Shown here in pieces: positions 1 to 8,630 of a stretch of DNA of 64,000 nucleotides (positions are counted from its first letter, which is position 1; the number at the start of each line of letters is the position of its first letter). Below the pieces are notes generated by a model. That model had not been told where the DNA came from. It was given only the letters and a program-made list of their open reading frames with translations, and did no database searches. Location of the stretch: NCBI RefSeq assembly GCF_013177315.1, contig NZ_CP053661.1:3410001-3474000 (forward strand). The letters are read 5' to 3'. Made by a program: the position numbers and the translations under genes. Source of the DNA: Thermoleptolyngbya sichuanensis A183 (GTDB taxonomy: Bacteria > Cyanobacteriota > Cyanobacteriia > Elainellales > Elainellaceae).

Positions 1-203
1 CCGTGTTCTTTAAAGTCCCTTCTTTTTTTCGCCAGTTTGCAGACTTTTTCTAGCGCATACTGGTCAAAGTATTGCGAAGAGGTCGATCCATACAGAAGGG
101 GGTGGGGGGCATTTGCCGATTAAGAGTTGAAGCGTAGTATTGTTTAGACTGATAGTAACGCTTTTCAAAAATTAAATTCATAAGTGTATAGCTGTGGTGA
201 GCG
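1..203. other. Intergenic region upstream of the Crp/Fnr gene
   Basis: No gene is visible here. The region is AT-rich close to the downstream start and should hold that gene's promoter. A TATA-like stretch lies near 186-190, but no clear -35 box or operator palindrome could be assigned. Confidence 0.4.
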
Positions 204-800
204 ATGATGCAGAATTTAAACGTTTCCACTCACGAAGCTCCCTTGATGGGGGAACCCGCACTCCAGCTTGTTTCATCGGTTCGCTCGTTCCAGCGCAAAG
301 ATTTGCTCCCGCTCGAGCCGGATAGCGTTTGGTCGATCGAGCAAGGAATTGTGCGAACGCTAACCTGGGATGAGGAAGGGCGCACGATTGGGCTGGGCTT
401 TTGGGGACAGGGCGATGTGTTGGGTTTGCCGCTGTCGCCGATTTCGCCCTACCAGGCCGAATGTGTTACCCCGGTCAAAGTCGTGAAACTGTCGCTTGAA
501 AGTCGGCATCTCCAGGAGGGGCTGATCCGCCGCGCCCGCAAGAGTGAAGAGTTGCTGACGATTGTGCATCAGCCCTCCGTGGTAATGCGACTGTTGCAGC
601 TTTTGGAATGGCTGACGACCCATTTTGGGCAGCCTGTGCCGGGTGGGCGATCGCTCGACGTACTGCTGACCCATCAAGAACTCGCAGAAACCATCAGCAC
701 CACCCGCGTCACCGTAACTCGCCTGCTGAGCCAGCTAGAGCAAGAAGGCAAAATCGAGCGATCGCAGCGCAACTTGACGCTATTAGCGCCCAACTCCTGA
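204..800 (+). CDS. Crp/Fnr family transcriptional regulator
   Basis: 198-aa cytoplasmic DNA-binding regulator. Residues about 28-110 match the cyclic-nucleotide-binding-like beta roll, with the sensory-domain pattern GFWGQGDVLGLPLS. Residues about 145-195 form the winged helix-turn-helix, where LAETISTTRVTVTRLLSQL is the typical Crp recognition-helix region (compare SR.TV.R.L in the family). It is slightly shorter than classical CRP (about 210-230 aa), mainly at the N terminus. No cysteine cluster is present, so it is not an FeS-type FNR. Two ATG codons lie in tandem at 204 and 207. The ligand is unknown: many cyanobacterial members such as NtcA bind 2-oxoglutarate, but this sequence is not recognisably NtcA. 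The next gene runs convergently and ends 18 bp downstream. Confidence 0.85.
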   Translation: MMQNLNVSTHEAPLMGEPALQLVSSVRSFQRKDLLPLEPDSVWSIEQGIVRTLTWDEEGRTIGLGFWGQGDVLGLPLSPISPYQAECVTPVKVVKLSLESRHLQEGLIRRARKSEELLTIVHQPSVVMRLLQLLEWLTTHFGQPVPGGRSLDVLLTHQELAETISTTRVTVTRLLSQLEQEGKIERSQRNLTLLAPNS

Positions 801-817
801 GGAACCGAATCCCAGGG

Positions 818-1477
818 CTATTGCAGAGAAAACGGAGATTGCACCGTCAGGCTCAGATCTGTGCGGGGTTCCACCACCAGCACCTCGACCCGGCGATTCC
901 GGCGAATCAGCAGTTCAGCCGCTGCACCAATGCCTGCACCTGCCAGCACCTCTACAACCTGCACGCTGCCAAACACTTCCGCCAGCACCGCCGCCGCCGC
1001 TGCACCAATGGCTGCACCCCGCAACACGTCAGGGCGATTGCGGCGAGTAATGGTTTCTCGCTTTGTAATTCGGTTGGAAGTCGCGTCTAGCGGAATTTCG
1101 CGGGTGCTTCCGGCCGGAATGACTGAGCGAGCAAAGAACTGAGTCCCTCCGTCCACCGGGCGCAGTTCGCCCTTAATTTCGCTGCCCGCCCGCAGCATCA
1201 CCGTGCCGCTGGGGGTTCGCACGTCGCTGGTCAGCGTCAGGGTCAGGGGCGCAGTTTCGGTCGGTAGCACCACCACTCTCTCTGCACCGCTGTAGGCCAC
1301 AGGCAGCACCGTGCCCGCAGGTAGCCCCACCCGCGCCGGATTAGAAAAGACCTGAGCAAGCTGAATCGACTGAGCCACCGCACGCTGCGAAGTCCACACA
1401 GGCAGCAGCGAAGTTGCGGTCATGCCAACTGCCAGCAGCAGCGCAGCTTGTGAGCGGTATTGATATTGCTTAAGCAT
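818..1477 (-). CDS. Exported glycine-zipper protein of unknown function
   Basis: 219-aa protein with an N-terminal signal peptide: basic start, hydrophobic stretch around residues 10-28, probable cleavage after the first AVAQS. The middle is beta-rich (about 45-140: GLPAGTVLPVAYSGAERVVV and following), as in proteins often labelled conjugal-transfer TrbI-like in cyanobacteria. Residues about 150-190 are an Ala/Gly-rich helical hairpin (RGAAIGAAAAAVLAEVFGSV, then LAGAGIGAAAELL) resembling a glycine zipper that may associate with membrane. The ATG at 1477 has GAGGAA seven bases upstream, which supports this start. It is probably periplasmic or outer-membrane associated. The biochemical role is not recognisable. 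Confidence 0.7.
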   Translation of the reverse strand: MLKQYQYRSQAALLLAVGMTATSLLPVWTSQRAVAQSIQLAQVFSNPARVGLPAGTVLPVAYSGAERVVVLPTETAPLTLTLTSDVRTPSGTVMLRAGSEIKGELRPVDGGTQFFARSVIPAGSTREIPLDATSNRITKRETITRRNRPDVLRGAAIGAAAAAVLAEVFGSVQVVEVLAGAGIGAAAELLIRRNRRVEVLVVEPRTDLSLTVQSPFSLQ

Positions 1478-1516
1478 CCCGCGATTCCTCGAAACGAGTC
1501 CGTCAGATGCAGTTGA

Positions 1517-1681
1517 CTCGTCTTGGCACAGGGAGGTTCCCCCAATGGAAACAGGGAGGTTCCCCCAATGGAAAAAGTCTCAAGGTCCAGCAAATCAGGG
1601 GGATGCTGGGGTGGCTTGGAGTTTGGGGCGATCGCCACATCTCGCTATATCGTCCCGCTATATCGTCCCGCTACATCAATT
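1517..1681. repeat. Short tandem repeats in the gap before the PAS gene
   Basis: Between the two divergent minus-strand features there are two small arrays. A 22-bp unit containing GGGAGGTTCCCCCAATGGAAA occurs twice near 1530-1578. TATCGTCCCGCTA occurs twice to three times near 1645-1675. They overlap no convincing gene. Confidence 0.7.
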
Positions 1682-1730
1682 TCCCAGCCAGATTAATCGT
1701 GATATTAATCTGGTATTGGTCATCCAAATA

Positions 1731-3395
1731 TTAGTCATCCAGATAGCGCAAAGACTCAGCCTCTTCCAAAATCTTTTGAAAATAATCGGTTTGGACGATC
1801 TCTGCGACTTCCTGGGCCCGTCTGGACTGGTCGATTTGAATTTCGAGCTGCTCTAGCTGGCGTTTCAGATCCTCTTCCTTGCGCTTGCGCTCAGTCACGT
1901 CTTGCACGATCCCTTCATAATAGAGCAGGGTGCCGCCGCTGTCACAAACGGCACGAGCATCCATCGCCGTCCAGATGATGCTGCCGTCTTTGCAATAGCT
2001 ACGAAATTCAAAGCCTTTTAAAAAGCCCTGGGTTGCCAGCACCGCCTTCACTTGAAGACGGAGGGACGGCTCAACATACATCTGTTCGCCAATGTCAGTA
2101 ATGCTAGCGATCATGTCAGCGGGCGAATCGTAGCCGTAAATTCTCGCCATCGCTGGGTTGATGGTGATCAGCCGTCCCTCTGGCGTAGACTGAAAAATAC
2201 CTTCTAGCGCGTTTTCAAAGATGCTGCGGTAATTTTCCTCGGCAATTCGCAGGGCTTCTTCCTGGCGTTTGCGTTCCGTAATGTTGCGAATGATCAGCAG
2301 CACTTCGTCTGGGCCCGTCACCACCACGCGAACCTCTTCAAGCTCAAGCTGCCCATTGATTTCGATCTGCTGTTCATAAAACTGGTACTTGCCTGTTTGT
2401 AGGGCTTGTCGAATGTAGCGCATCCGCATCTCTGCCAGATCAGGCGGCATGAGTTCATACACGGTGCTTTTGCCTGGAACCATTTTGTCTTTGTTGAGCA
2501 CTGGGTAGCGATCGCCATTAGCCAGTTCCAGATGGGTGCCGTCCCCCCGCATTCGGATCAGCAAATCGGGAATCGCCTCAATCAGCGCTCGGTTTTTTGC
2601 TTCGCTTTGGCGGAGGGCGGATTCGGAGCGTTTGCGCTCGGTGATGTTGCGAATAATGACCAGCACTTCGTCTGGCCCAGTTGCTACTAGGCGCACCTCT
2701 TCGGACTGGATCTGCCCGTTAACTTCGATATCCTGCTCATAGAATTGAATCTGTCCCGTCTGGAGTGCCCGCTGAATGTAGTGCATCCGCTGCTTGGCTA
2801 GCTCGTAGGGCATGAGATCGTACACGCTGGCATTTCCCTGAACCAGCTTGTCTAACTCCAAAACTGAGTAGCCGTCGCTGTTAGCAATATCTAGATGAGT
2901 GCCATCGCCTCGAAAATGCATCAGCAGATCGGGGATTGCTTGGAGGATTGCCTGCTTGTCGGCTTCGCTGCGACGGAGAGAGTCTTCCGCGAGCTGTCGC
3001 TCAGTGATGTCTTGGGCAATGTAGACCATGCTGCCATCGGTCATCTGCGATAGGGCAAGGGCCTGGGGGTAGGTTGTGCCGTCTTGCCGCTGGGCGATCG
3101 CCTCTCCCGTCCAACTGCCTGCCTGAAGGCACTGCGGCAAAATCTCTCGCTCAAACCGCTGTTGTTCCTCTGGCGCGTAGAGGCGCTGCCAGGATTGGCC
3201 GATCAAGTCTTCGCGATTGTCGTATTGCCAGAGATTGGCGCAGGCGGGGTTGGCATAGATGATGCATCCGTCATCATTGAAAATAGCCATGCCGTAGACC
3301 GCGACTTCTAGGGCAGCAAGCTGCTGTTCAGGCGTTAGCCCGACCTGGTTGGGCGCAGGATCATCTTGCTGGCGATCGCCATTTTCAAGAGCCAT
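1731..3395 (-). CDS. Multi-PAS-domain signalling protein without an output domain
   Basis: 554-aa cytoplasmic sensor built from four PAS/PAC modules: residues about 20-138, 143-258, 265-380 and 387-505. Each is closed by a PAC-type signature (DITERQL, NITERKR, NITERKRQ, DVTERKRK). A C-terminal coiled coil of about 45 residues follows (KRKEEDLKRQLEQLEIQIDQ). Modules 2 and 3 are near duplicates: both contain IPDLL.R/H..GDGTHL, VYELMP-type segments and a shared TGPDEVL.IIRNITERK block. There is no histidine kinase, GGDEF, EAL, methyl-accepting or HTH domain, so signalling must go through a partner. The terminal coil could provide dimerisation. Module 1 has PAS-typical text (GMAIFNDDGCIIYANPACAN). 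The ATG at 3395 fits the first PAS. Known PAS domains bind haem, flavin or small metabolites, but no ligand-defining motif is evident here. Confidence 0.85.
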   Translation of the reverse strand: MALENGDRQQDDPAPNQVGLTPEQQLAALEVAVYGMAIFNDDGCIIYANPACANLWQYDNREDLIGQSWQRLYAPEEQQRFEREILPQCLQAGSWTGEAIAQRQDGTTYPQALALSQMTDGSMVYIAQDITERQLAEDSLRRSEADKQAILQAIPDLLMHFRGDGTHLDIANSDGYSVLELDKLVQGNASVYDLMPYELAKQRMHYIQRALQTGQIQFYEQDIEVNGQIQSEEVRLVATGPDEVLVIIRNITERKRSESALRQSEAKNRALIEAIPDLLIRMRGDGTHLELANGDRYPVLNKDKMVPGKSTVYELMPPDLAEMRMRYIRQALQTGKYQFYEQQIEINGQLELEEVRVVVTGPDEVLLIIRNITERKRQEEALRIAEENYRSIFENALEGIFQSTPEGRLITINPAMARIYGYDSPADMIASITDIGEQMYVEPSLRLQVKAVLATQGFLKGFEFRSYCKDGSIIWTAMDARAVCDSGGTLLYYEGIVQDVTERKRKEEDLKRQLEQLEIQIDQSRRAQEVAEIVQTDYFQKILEEAESLRYLDD

Positions 3396-3434
3396 AAGTG
3401 CCGCAAAGAATCAGTGCAACCCGGCACTTCAGGG

Positions 3435-3974
3435 CTAGCTCAAGAGCTTTGCCGCAGCAAGCTGAATCACGGCTTCAAACACGCTCAGATCCGTGTAATA
3501 GCTCGCTGTGTCAATCTGCTTGCCCTGAAAGTCGCCACTGCTAGTGTAGATCGCCCCCTCCAACATCAGGTTGTCATGCATTCCAAACTGTTCTACAAAC
3601 AGGTTGTTTTCGTCGTGCTCGGGCGTGGGCTGAGGGACGCGATCGCCATACAGCCGACCATCATTGCTATAGCCAAACACAGGCTTGCCCTGCGCCGCCA
3701 TATAGCCCATTTCAAACGCCGTGCCCACGTCCATGCTGGGGCCCCGAAACGGGGTCATGTTGGCCACGATCAGGTCACAGCGATCCATCAGTTGAATGTT
3801 GCTTTTGTAGATTGCCAGCCCCGCTTCAACAGGGGTCAACCCCGATAGATCCAGCGCATTGTCAAACGGAAACTGACCAACAAAGCCATATTTTGCACAA
3901 ATTTCCTTTTTGGCCCGCGCCGCTTCCAGTGGTTCTGGTAAAAAGACATCGGGCCCGGCGAGGTAGATGTTCAT
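3435..3974 (-). CDS. Nucleoside 2-deoxyribosyltransferase
   Basis: 179-aa cytoplasmic enzyme of the N-deoxyribosyltransferase family. The family transfers 2-deoxyribose between bases or hydrolyses 5'-deoxynucleotides. The N terminus MNIYLAGPDVFLPE is the family's first beta strand and substrate loop. The central DLIVANMTPFRG and SMDVGTAFEMGYMAAQGKP segments carry the conserved acidic residues, including the likely catalytic Glu in GTAFEMG. Length matches the family (150-180 aa). It lies on the same strand as the nucleoside transporter gene 111 bp upstream, with no opposing gene between, so uptake and salvage are probably co-expressed. Whether the substrate is a nucleoside or a nucleotide cannot be read from the sequence. 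Confidence 0.88.
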   Translation of the reverse strand: MNIYLAGPDVFLPEPLEAARAKKEICAKYGFVGQFPFDNALDLSGLTPVEAGLAIYKSNIQLMDRCDLIVANMTPFRGPSMDVGTAFEMGYMAAQGKPVFGYSNDGRLYGDRVPQPTPEHDENNLFVEQFGMHDNLMLEGAIYTSSGDFQGKQIDTASYYTDLSVFEAVIQLAAAKLLS

Positions 3975-4085
3975 GAAAGAGGATTGGGGGGTTGGAGTGC
4001 TTCGGAGCAGGTCATGCGGGGACTTGGGAGGATAGAGATTCAGCCATTCCCATCCCCCATCCCCCCGTTACGCCAAGACTCCAGA

Positions 4086-5357
4086 TCAGGTCAACAGGCC
4101 GGCGATCGCCGCGCTGACAAAGTTCGTAAACGAGCCTGCGATCATAGCGCGAACGCCCAGGCGGGCTACGTCGTCGCGACGACTGGGCACCATGCCACCA
4201 ATCACGCCGATTTGCTGACCGATAGACCCCAAGTTGGCAAAGCCGCAGAGGGCAAAGGTAGCGATCGTTGCTGCACGGGCCCCGATGGCGCTGTTGCTAA
4301 TAGCTTCTGCCAGATCGGTGTAAGCAATGAATTCATTCAGGATAATTTTCTTGCCCAAAAATACGGCAACGTTGGCACAGTCGGCAATCGGTACACCCAT
4401 GATGAACGCCAGCGGAAACAGCAGATAAGACAGCAAAAATTCCATCGAAAGCTGGGGCACACCAATCAGCCCGCCAAGCCAGCCCAAAAAGGCATTTATG
4501 GCAGCAATCAGCGCTAGAAACGCAATCAAAATCGCCATAATGGCTAATACCAACTGGATGCCCTGAATCGCACCATCGGCGATCGCCCCAATCGGATCTT
4601 TTGCTGTAGAAGCAGCTTCGGGCGGAATCAGCACCTCTTCTTCGCCTGCTTCTTTGCGCGCGATTTCGTCTTCCTTTAGCTCCTCATCTAAAACAGAATC
4701 ATAGGAAAATTTTCCAGTCTGTGGAAAAAACACCTTTGACATCGCCAAAGCACCCGGCGCATTCATCACCGAAGCAGCAATCAACTGCTCTGGGTTAATA
4801 CCAAACGAAATATAAGCAGCCAACACACCGCCCGCCACCGTCGCAAAGCCGCCCGTCATAATAGCGTGCAGCTCCGACAGCGTGACGCGCCCCACAAAGG
4901 GCTTAATCATCAGCGGCGCTTCCGTCTGCCCGATGAAAATATTGGCAGCGCAAGACGTTGTTTCAGGGCCAGAAGTTCGCATGGTGCGACGCATCAGTCC
5001 GGCGATCGCCCCCACAATTTTCTGCATCACGCCCAGGTAATACAAAAGCCCGATCACCCCAGAAAAAAAGATCACCGTGGGCATCACCTTAAAGGCAAAG
5101 AAATGCTCCCGAAAATCGGCTCCAAAAACGAACTCTGCACCCGCATCCGCAAAGTTTAGAAATCCCGTAACCAGGTCGCCAATAAACTTGAAAATTTGAT
5201 AGCCAATTGGCAGCTTCAGCACAAACAAACCCATCAAAAACTGAAGCAAAAAGCCGATAGTCACCGTCCGCCAGTTAATAGCCCGACGATTGACAGAAAA
5301 CAGATACGCTAAACCAAAAAATATAAGAATCCCAATCAGTGAAATCGCACGTTCCAT
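4086..5357 (-). CDS. NupC/CNT family concentrative nucleoside transporter
   Basis: 423-aa inner-membrane symporter with about ten hydrophobic segments. CNT landmarks are clear: FIGQTEAPLMIKPFV (nucleoside-binding QTEAP), GGFATVAGGVLAAYISFGI, the NEFIAY motif, and the C-terminal SNSAIGARAATIATFALCGF / ANLGSIGQQIGVIGGMVPSR block. Length agrees with bacterial NupC (about 400-425 aa). An in-frame GTG lies two codons upstream at 5363. AGGGAG ends five bases before the ATG at 5357 but directly abuts that GTG, so the ATG is the better start. A charged cytoplasmic loop rich in Glu (about 210-240, EELKEDEIARKEAGEEE) sits between membrane halves. Its downstream neighbour is the deoxyribosyltransferase, which supports a role in nucleoside uptake and salvage. 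Confidence 0.92.
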   Translation of the reverse strand: MERAISLIGILIFFGLAYLFSVNRRAINWRTVTIGFLLQFLMGLFVLKLPIGYQIFKFIGDLVTGFLNFADAGAEFVFGADFREHFFAFKVMPTVIFFSGVIGLLYYLGVMQKIVGAIAGLMRRTMRTSGPETTSCAANIFIGQTEAPLMIKPFVGRVTLSELHAIMTGGFATVAGGVLAAYISFGINPEQLIAASVMNAPGALAMSKVFFPQTGKFSYDSVLDEELKEDEIARKEAGEEEVLIPPEAASTAKDPIGAIADGAIQGIQLVLAIMAILIAFLALIAAINAFLGWLGGLIGVPQLSMEFLLSYLLFPLAFIMGVPIADCANVAVFLGKKIILNEFIAYTDLAEAISNSAIGARAATIATFALCGFANLGSIGQQIGVIGGMVPSRRDDVARLGVRAMIAGSFTNFVSAAIAGLLT

Positions 5358-5949
5358 GGACACTCCCTATCAAGCTTTTCTGAGAGAACCGATGGCGGCA
5401 CCTCTCGCAAATACACAAAAAACGAGCTTTACTAAACGGAAAATCAGGTGTCAAGTACCTGCCGCACAGCATCTCTACGGCATACGCACGACGCTTCGTG
5501 CTGCATATAACCTGGCCCTGTCTGCATGAGGAGTACGCCCAAAAGTATCAGGTTGACTTGCCCCGGAGTGTATAAACCAAAGCTTTTCTATAGAAAGTCG
5601 CGTCTCGAAGGAAAGTCGTTCACATAGCAGCGTGAATCTACAGGGGCACCACTACATCGAGATCACAGTGGAGATAGACGTGCAGAATGTCATCGTTATC
5701 TGAACTGCCCGTGTCTGTGTATTGAGCGCTACGACGGACACCGGTAGAACCCTGAATAATCCTGCAATATCCCAAATATTCTAGGAAATTAAAAATCCGT
5801 CTGTCCTGTGCGATCGCGGCTCCGGGTTTGGGCATTGCTGTTGGAGTTATGCTCGGCGACGGCAAGCCGCAAGGCATTCGGATTTTGCAATTTGGGCGTT
5901 TCTTTAGGCGTTTCTGCGTCTGGTTGTTCCGTTTGGTTGTGAGGAGAAC
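5358..5949. other. Intergenic region between transporter and porin
   Basis: No convincing gene. A 79-codon minus-strand frame at 5638-5877 is open, but it lacks a ribosome site and recognisable composition. The region must contain divergent promoters for the CNT gene (minus) and the porin gene (plus); no specific boxes could be fixed. Confidence 0.5.
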
Positions 5950-7806
5950 ATGAGGTCAACGTTTGAAAAGTTTGAAAAGTTTGAAAAGTTTGAAGAGTTT
6001 GAGCTGAATCATTTTTCCACAGGGGTTAAACAAGCCGAAGGACATCGGTCGCAGATCCAGCCGTCGCCTGCTAAGTCCTTCTGGCAAACGCTGATGCTGG
6101 GTATGGCGCTGATGACTGGGGGCATGGCGTGGGCCGGGTTGGGGACGTTGGCGCTAGCCTTGCAGAGCGATATCGCCAACGCCTCCGAACTTCCAGTCTC
6201 CGAACTTCCAGTCTCCGAAATTCCAGTCTCCGAAATTCCAGCAAGCGAACTCGCTGGAAGCAATCTGTCCGAATACAGCCTGGATACTCCGGCAAGTGCT
6301 GTCAGCCTGACCACACTCGACCAGCTTTCGGAATATGGCGGCGAAAACCGAGGCGACGGCAACATGGCCCAGGTCACGTCTGTCACCGAGTTTTCTGACG
6401 TTAGCCCCGGCGACTGGGCCTACGAAGCCCTCGCCTATCTCGCAAATTCCGAGAGCCAGGGTGGTTTGGACTGTCTGGAGGGCTACCCCAACGGCACCTA
6501 CCTGGGCGGACGAGCCATGACCCGCTACGAATTCGCCGCAGGTCTAGCGTCCTGTCTAGATGCAGTCGTGGGACGGCTGGAAAGCCTCGACCCCGAAGCT
6601 CTGGCCCGCATCGAAGCGCTCCAGCGAGAGTTTGCGTCTGAACTCGCCGCCCTGCGCGGCCGGGTCGATGCCCTCGAGGCCGCCGTCGAAGAACTGCAAG
6701 CGAACCAGTTCTCCACTACCACCACCCTCTTTGGTGAAACCATCTTTTCCATTGCCGACATTTTTGGCAGCAACGTAGACGATGCCAATAGCACCGTCTT
6801 CCAGGCCCGCGTCCGCCTCAACTTCAATACCAGCTTTACGGGTCAAGACCTGCTGAATACCCGTCTTCAGTTCTCCAACCTGGAGTTTTTTAACCTGGGA
6901 GACAACGGACTGCCCGACAGTTTTACGGCTGGCAATGTTGTGCCGATGGCGACGTTTCCCAACCCCTACTTGCGGCAAACTTCGCCCTACTATTTCTTTG
7001 GCACTAACAACTTCGACGTAACCCGCCTGTTCTATGCTTTTCCGGTGGGGAACCTGCGCGTCACGCTGGCGGCTACGGGCACAGGCATTACCGATATCGT
7101 CTCCAGCATTAGCCCCATCGATGCAGGCGGCTACGGCTCCATCAGTTTTCTGGCCTATAACCCGATCTACGATGCGGGTGCGCCCAGTTCTGGTATTGGT
7201 TTAACCTACGACTTTAGCGACACCTTCCAGATTGGTGTAGGTTATCTGACGGGCTTTGGCCAGGGCAATCCGTCTCCTGGCTTTGGGCTGTTCAACGGGG
7301 GCTATTCTCTGTTTGGGCAACTCACCTTCCGGCCGGGGCCCCTGTCGATTGGTCTGATCTATCTCAACGGGTATAACAACCTGGAGTCGAGCGGTTTGCC
7401 CGCCGCCGTGACCAACCAGTACGGCATTACCATCAACTACGCGCTGTCGGATACCTTCAACATCGGAGCCTGGTTTAACTATGAAGACGGCATCCTGATT
7501 GGAACGGCGGATTATCGCTCGGTGGCCTATGCGGGCTATCTGGCGATTAACGACTTGGGCGGGCCCAATAACCAGCTTGTTTTGGCAGCAGGGGTGCCGC
7601 CTCGCATTTCTGACTACGAAATCGGCAGCACTCGCATCGGCGCGTTTATTGACGATGCTGCGTTTTCAGCAGAGCTTTCGTACCGCATTAGCTTTAGCGA
7701 CAATATCTCGCTGACTCCAGGCATCATCTGGACGGCTGACCCCGGCAACAACAACGACAATAGCGACACCTTCCTGGGTGTGCTTCGCACGACGTTCTAT
7801 TTCTAG
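5950..7806 (+). CDS. SLH-domain outer-membrane porin (iron-uptake/OprB-like cyanobacterial porin)
   Basis: 618-aa precursor. After a charged N-terminal tail, a hydrophobic segment (about 43-70, MLGMALMTGGMAWAGLGTLA) serves as signal sequence. An SLH domain follows at about 148-205 (FSDVSPGDWAYEALAYLANS ... GYPNGTYLGGRAMTRYEFAA), then a coiled coil (about 210-250, ALARIEALQREFASELAALR). The rest is a beta barrel ending in an aromatic residue (TTFYF), the usual outer-membrane assembly signal. This SLH-coil-barrel layout is the cyanobacterial porin family, in which SLH binds pectin-like peptidoglycan decoration and the barrel conducts small solutes or ions. Two in-frame DNA repeats are odd: five 9-bp units giving FEKFEKFEKFEEFE at the extreme N terminus, and 15-bp units giving the ELPVS/EIPVS series at about 79-98. 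The first array lies ahead of the hydrophobic segment, so the true start could be internal, but no better RBS-ATG was found. Confidence 0.88.
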   Translation: MRSTFEKFEKFEKFEEFELNHFSTGVKQAEGHRSQIQPSPAKSFWQTLMLGMALMTGGMAWAGLGTLALALQSDIANASELPVSELPVSEIPVSEIPASELAGSNLSEYSLDTPASAVSLTTLDQLSEYGGENRGDGNMAQVTSVTEFSDVSPGDWAYEALAYLANSESQGGLDCLEGYPNGTYLGGRAMTRYEFAAGLASCLDAVVGRLESLDPEALARIEALQREFASELAALRGRVDALEAAVEELQANQFSTTTTLFGETIFSIADIFGSNVDDANSTVFQARVRLNFNTSFTGQDLLNTRLQFSNLEFFNLGDNGLPDSFTAGNVVPMATFPNPYLRQTSPYYFFGTNNFDVTRLFYAFPVGNLRVTLAATGTGITDIVSSISPIDAGGYGSISFLAYNPIYDAGAPSSGIGLTYDFSDTFQIGVGYLTGFGQGNPSPGFGLFNGGYSLFGQLTFRPGPLSIGLIYLNGYNNLESSGLPAAVTNQYGITINYALSDTFNIGAWFNYEDGILIGTADYRSVAYAGYLAINDLGGPNNQLVLAAGVPPRISDYEIGSTRIGAFIDDAAFSAELSYRISFSDNISLTPGIIWTADPGNNNDNSDTFLGVLRTTFYF

Positions 7807-7860
7807 TCCGTTTGCAAGTTGACTGCTCTAATTGTCACCCTGCAAATCGTCTGGCTCAGA

Positions 7861-8039
7861 GTTGAGGTGCTGACTGCCTGACACATCTCTGGAAACCCCT
7901 GATTTCTCGTAGGGGACGCTGGCCCAAAAGCTCCTCTGACCAAGCCCTCCGGCTCCAACTCAGGAGCTATGGGCTTCGATCCCAAGACAACGAATTTTCT
8001 GGGCTTTCGGGACTTGTGTCAGGCAACCAGGTTGAGGTG
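7861..8039 (-). mobile_element. 161-bp MITE, copy A, with 9-bp target duplication
   Basis: Element body 7870-8030. Its ends read CTGACTGCCTGACACATCTC and, as reverse complement of the other end, CTGGTTGCCTGACACAAGTC: 16 of 20 positions match, with TGCCTGACACA identical. The 9-bp sequence GTTGAGGTG flanks it on both sides (7861-7869 and 8031-8039), a textbook target-site duplication. It encodes no transposase. The interior is nearly identical to copies at 56220-56380 and 59361-59521, which lie in the opposite orientation. It was inserted directly behind the porin gene. Confidence 0.93.
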
Positions 8040-8481
8040 ATAGTTTCATTCATTCTGCATCAGTGCAGACATAGGCAACTCGTTCAACAATTCGTTCAGA
8101 GCGTTTGCAGCATCGGCTGCTAACAAAAATCTGTGCGTATCACAAAGGGCCTTTTTGAGGATCTTGTTCAGCAAGATTCACGAAAAGGTTCTTTTTTTAG
8201 GCCTATTTCTGTCTACTTTTGAACAGTGAATAACAGATGAGTTAGCAGGTGAGTTTTTGGGCGATCGCTCTTTTCCAAGTATTCGTTTGGTGTGCCACCC
8301 CCCCTCGATCAATCGCCCTAGATCGACAAAGCCTGCTTCGGAAAAATCGCAGCAAAGCCATGTGCTTTCTAAAACTTCAACTTTTATTAAAGGAGCGATT
8401 AAAGGTTCCCATAAAGTCTTTGCCTTGCAATGAATACTGAACTAGATTGAATTAAACAGTGTAAATAATAATACCTTATTT

Positions 8482-8497
8482 TAAGTGTTTACACTTA
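8482..8497. promoter_or_regulatory. Perfect palindrome upstream of the response regulator
   Basis: TAAGTGT-TT-ACACTTA is a 7-bp perfect inverted repeat around a 2-bp centre, in AT-rich DNA 133 bp before the response-regulator start. A related GTGTAAA lies about 20 bp upstream. It may be an operator; no terminator-like T-tract follows. Confidence 0.4.
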
Positions 8498-8630
8498 GAA
8501 AAAGTCAAGACCTTCACGCTGCATCCAACGCACAGGTGACTGACTCAATCTGCTCTAGTCGGTGTTCTCGCTTTATCTGCGATCGCGGGTGCGTCTCTTC
8601 TCTGTTGATCAATTTCGTTGCACTGCGCGT

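Larger units (their letters stand above)
7807..8630. other. 824-bp region between porin and response regulator, mostly non-coding
   Basis: Holds MITE copy A (7870-8030) just after the porin, then AT-rich sequence with no convincing frame, then a palindrome at 8482-8497. A 63-codon plus-strand frame at 8249-8440 has no domain-like text and was not accepted. Confidence 0.55.

Noticed and set aside
818-1477. Annotation as a conjugation (TrbI) protein
   Set aside because: Only a loose resemblance in the beta-rich middle; no other transfer genes are in the window, so a conjugation role is not supported.
5638-5877. 79-codon minus-strand frame upstream of the porin
   Set aside because: No ribosome site and no recognisable composition; likely a chance frame in a promoter region.
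7803-7985. Minus-strand frame beginning MGSKPIAPELEPEG, repeated at 59406 on the plus strand
   Set aside because: The text recurs only because it is the translated interior of the 161-bp MITE. The element has no ribosome site and the frame runs into unrelated flanks.
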